5,445 bases of DNA from Rikenellaceae bacterium (GTDB taxonomy: Bacteria; Bacteroidota; Bacteroidia; Bacteroidales; Rikenellaceae). The stretch lies in NCBI GenBank assembly GCA_020859745.1, contig JAJBVQ010000063.1, forward strand, positions 1 through 5,445. Reading direction: 5' to 3'. Of this stretch, positions 4,730-5,445 are shown piece by piece. The first letter of the stretch is position 1, and the number at the start of each line of letters is the position of its first letter. Below the pieces are notes generated by a model. That model was not told the origin of the DNA, did no database searches, and saw only the letters and a list, made by a program, of their open reading frames with translations. A program made the position numbers and the translations under genes.

Positions 4730-5445
4730 ATGTTGATTCCACGGAAGATATTTTTGGCGACCCTGGGCCTGTGGGCTGTGGTCTGCGGAAAGGCCTACGG
4801 ACAAAGCGCCGGGAAAACCTTCGGGGCGGAGTACTACCGCTCGCCGGTGGGATTCGCCATTACGTTGGCGGGGAATGTGGGCGAGATACGCTCGGATCAT
4901 TTTCATACCGGAATGGATATCAAGGCTTTGCAGGGCGTGGGGAGTCCGGTGTATGCTACGGCGGACGGTTATGTGTCGCGCGTGGGGGTGTCGCCGACTG
5001 GGTACGGGAATGTGCTGTACGTGACGCACCCGAATGGCGAGACGTCGGTGTACGGGCACCTGAACGCCTTTGCGCCGCAGATTGCGCGGTGGGTGCGTGC
5101 GCAGCAGTATGCCAAACAGTCGTTCCTGGTCGATCTCTATCCGGCGAAGGGGCAGTTCCCGGTGGCCAAGGGCGAGCGGATCGCTTTTCTTGGGAATACC
5201 GGGTCATCGGGCGGCCCGCACCTCCATTTCGAGATCCGCGATGCGCAGGGCAGGCCGCGGAACCTGATCGCCCAGAAGGTTTTTCAGGTTGCCGACCGGG
5301 TGCCTCCGGTGGTGAGCCGGATTTTGCTTTACGAGGTGGATTCGGCCAGGGGCGTGCCTTTCCGGACGCTGCGGCAGAGCGTGGCGGTGCGGATGCTGCC
5401 CGATGGCACGGCAGTGCCGGAAGATTCGGTGCTCCGGCTGGGCAG
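4730..5445 (+). CDS. secreted M23 family (LytM-type) metallopeptidase (3' partial)
   Basis: This is a zinc endopeptidase of the peptidoglycan-cleaving M23 family, truncated by the window end after 238 complete codons. The N-terminus has a signal peptide: a basic start (residues 4-6), a hydrophobic core at about 7-20, and likely cleavage after AYG (residue 24). The Cys at 19 lacks a proper lipobox. The catalytic domain shows the HxxxD metal motif (His59, Asp63 in HTGMD), YGHL (His110) and the HxH motif (His164, His166 in GGPHLHFEIR), so all expected ligands are present. Between YGHL and the HLH strand lies an inserted segment of about 30 residues (114-145), which I associate with larger Bacteroidota M23 proteins of roughly 550 residues. 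The ATG at 4730 follows an AT-rich stretch and gives the signal peptide. Active in the envelope; its exact bond specificity cannot be told. Confidence 0.93.
   Translation, partial: MLIPRKIFLATLGLWAVVCGKAYGQSAGKTFGAEYYRSPVGFAITLAGNVGEIRSDHFHTGMDIKALQGVGSPVYATADGYVSRVGVSPTGYGNVLYVTHPNGETSVYGHLNAFAPQIARWVRAQQYAKQSFLVDLYPAKGQFPVAKGERIAFLGNTGSSGGPHLHFEIRDAQGRPRNLIAQKVFQVADRVPPVVSRILLYEVDSARGVPFRTLRQSVAVRMLPDGTAVPEDSVLRLG

Noticed and set aside
4506..4736. Small plus-strand frame between recX and the M23 gene
   Set aside because: It is a read-through of the structured element, with Pro/Gly/Arg composition, overlap with the recX end and no start context.

Overview
The window looks like chromosomal DNA of a GC-rich Bacteroidota, probably order Bacteroidales and possibly an Alistipes-like member of the Rikenellaceae. 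This rests on remembered protein resemblance, on TAnnTTTG-type -7 boxes near start codons, on the lack of clear Shine-Dalgarno sequences, and on the divergent ribD/prmC arrangement followed by recX. No genome comparison was possible. Everything is ordinary housekeeping content apart from one broken transporter gene and three structured intergenic elements.

Layout. (1) 1-474, plus strand: the 3' part of a gene for a GNAT acetyltransferase with a YoaP-like C-terminal domain, cut by the window edge. (2) 484-1622, plus strand: a CPA2-type Na+/H+ antiporter gene broken by an internal deletion of 3n+1 bases near position 845, leaving two frames. (3) 1623-1784: a convergent intergenic region holding structured element 1. 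(4) 1785-2882, minus strand: ribD, the bifunctional riboflavin deaminase/reductase. (5) 2883-3004: the ribD/prmC divergent control region, with a perfect 7-bp inverted repeat and -7-like boxes on both strands. (6) 2945 (or 3005) to 3841, plus strand: prmC, the release-factor glutamine methyltransferase. (7) 3842-3927: structured element 2. (8) 3928-4512, plus strand: recX. (9) 4513-4729: structured element 3. (10) 4730 to the window end, plus strand: a secreted M23 (LytM-type) endopeptidase, cut at its 3' end.

The genes do not form one pathway. RibD makes a riboflavin precursor, PrmC modifies translation release factors, RecX tunes RecA, and the M23 enzyme acts on cell-wall peptidoglycan. prmC and recX are close and co-directional and may share a transcript; ribD is read away from them.

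The least explained signal is the pair of intergenic elements at 1673-1740 and 3845-3910. Their stems differ in sequence, yet they fold to the same plan: an outer helix with one bulged base on the 3' side, an 8-nt bulge on the 5' side, a 7-bp inner hairpin with a 3-nt loop, and an abutting hairpin with a TGAC loop. Conserved shape with changed stem sequence suggests selection or a shared mobile origin, and it can be tested by a covariance search. I found no defence system, CRISPR array, tRNA, rRNA or insertion sequence.
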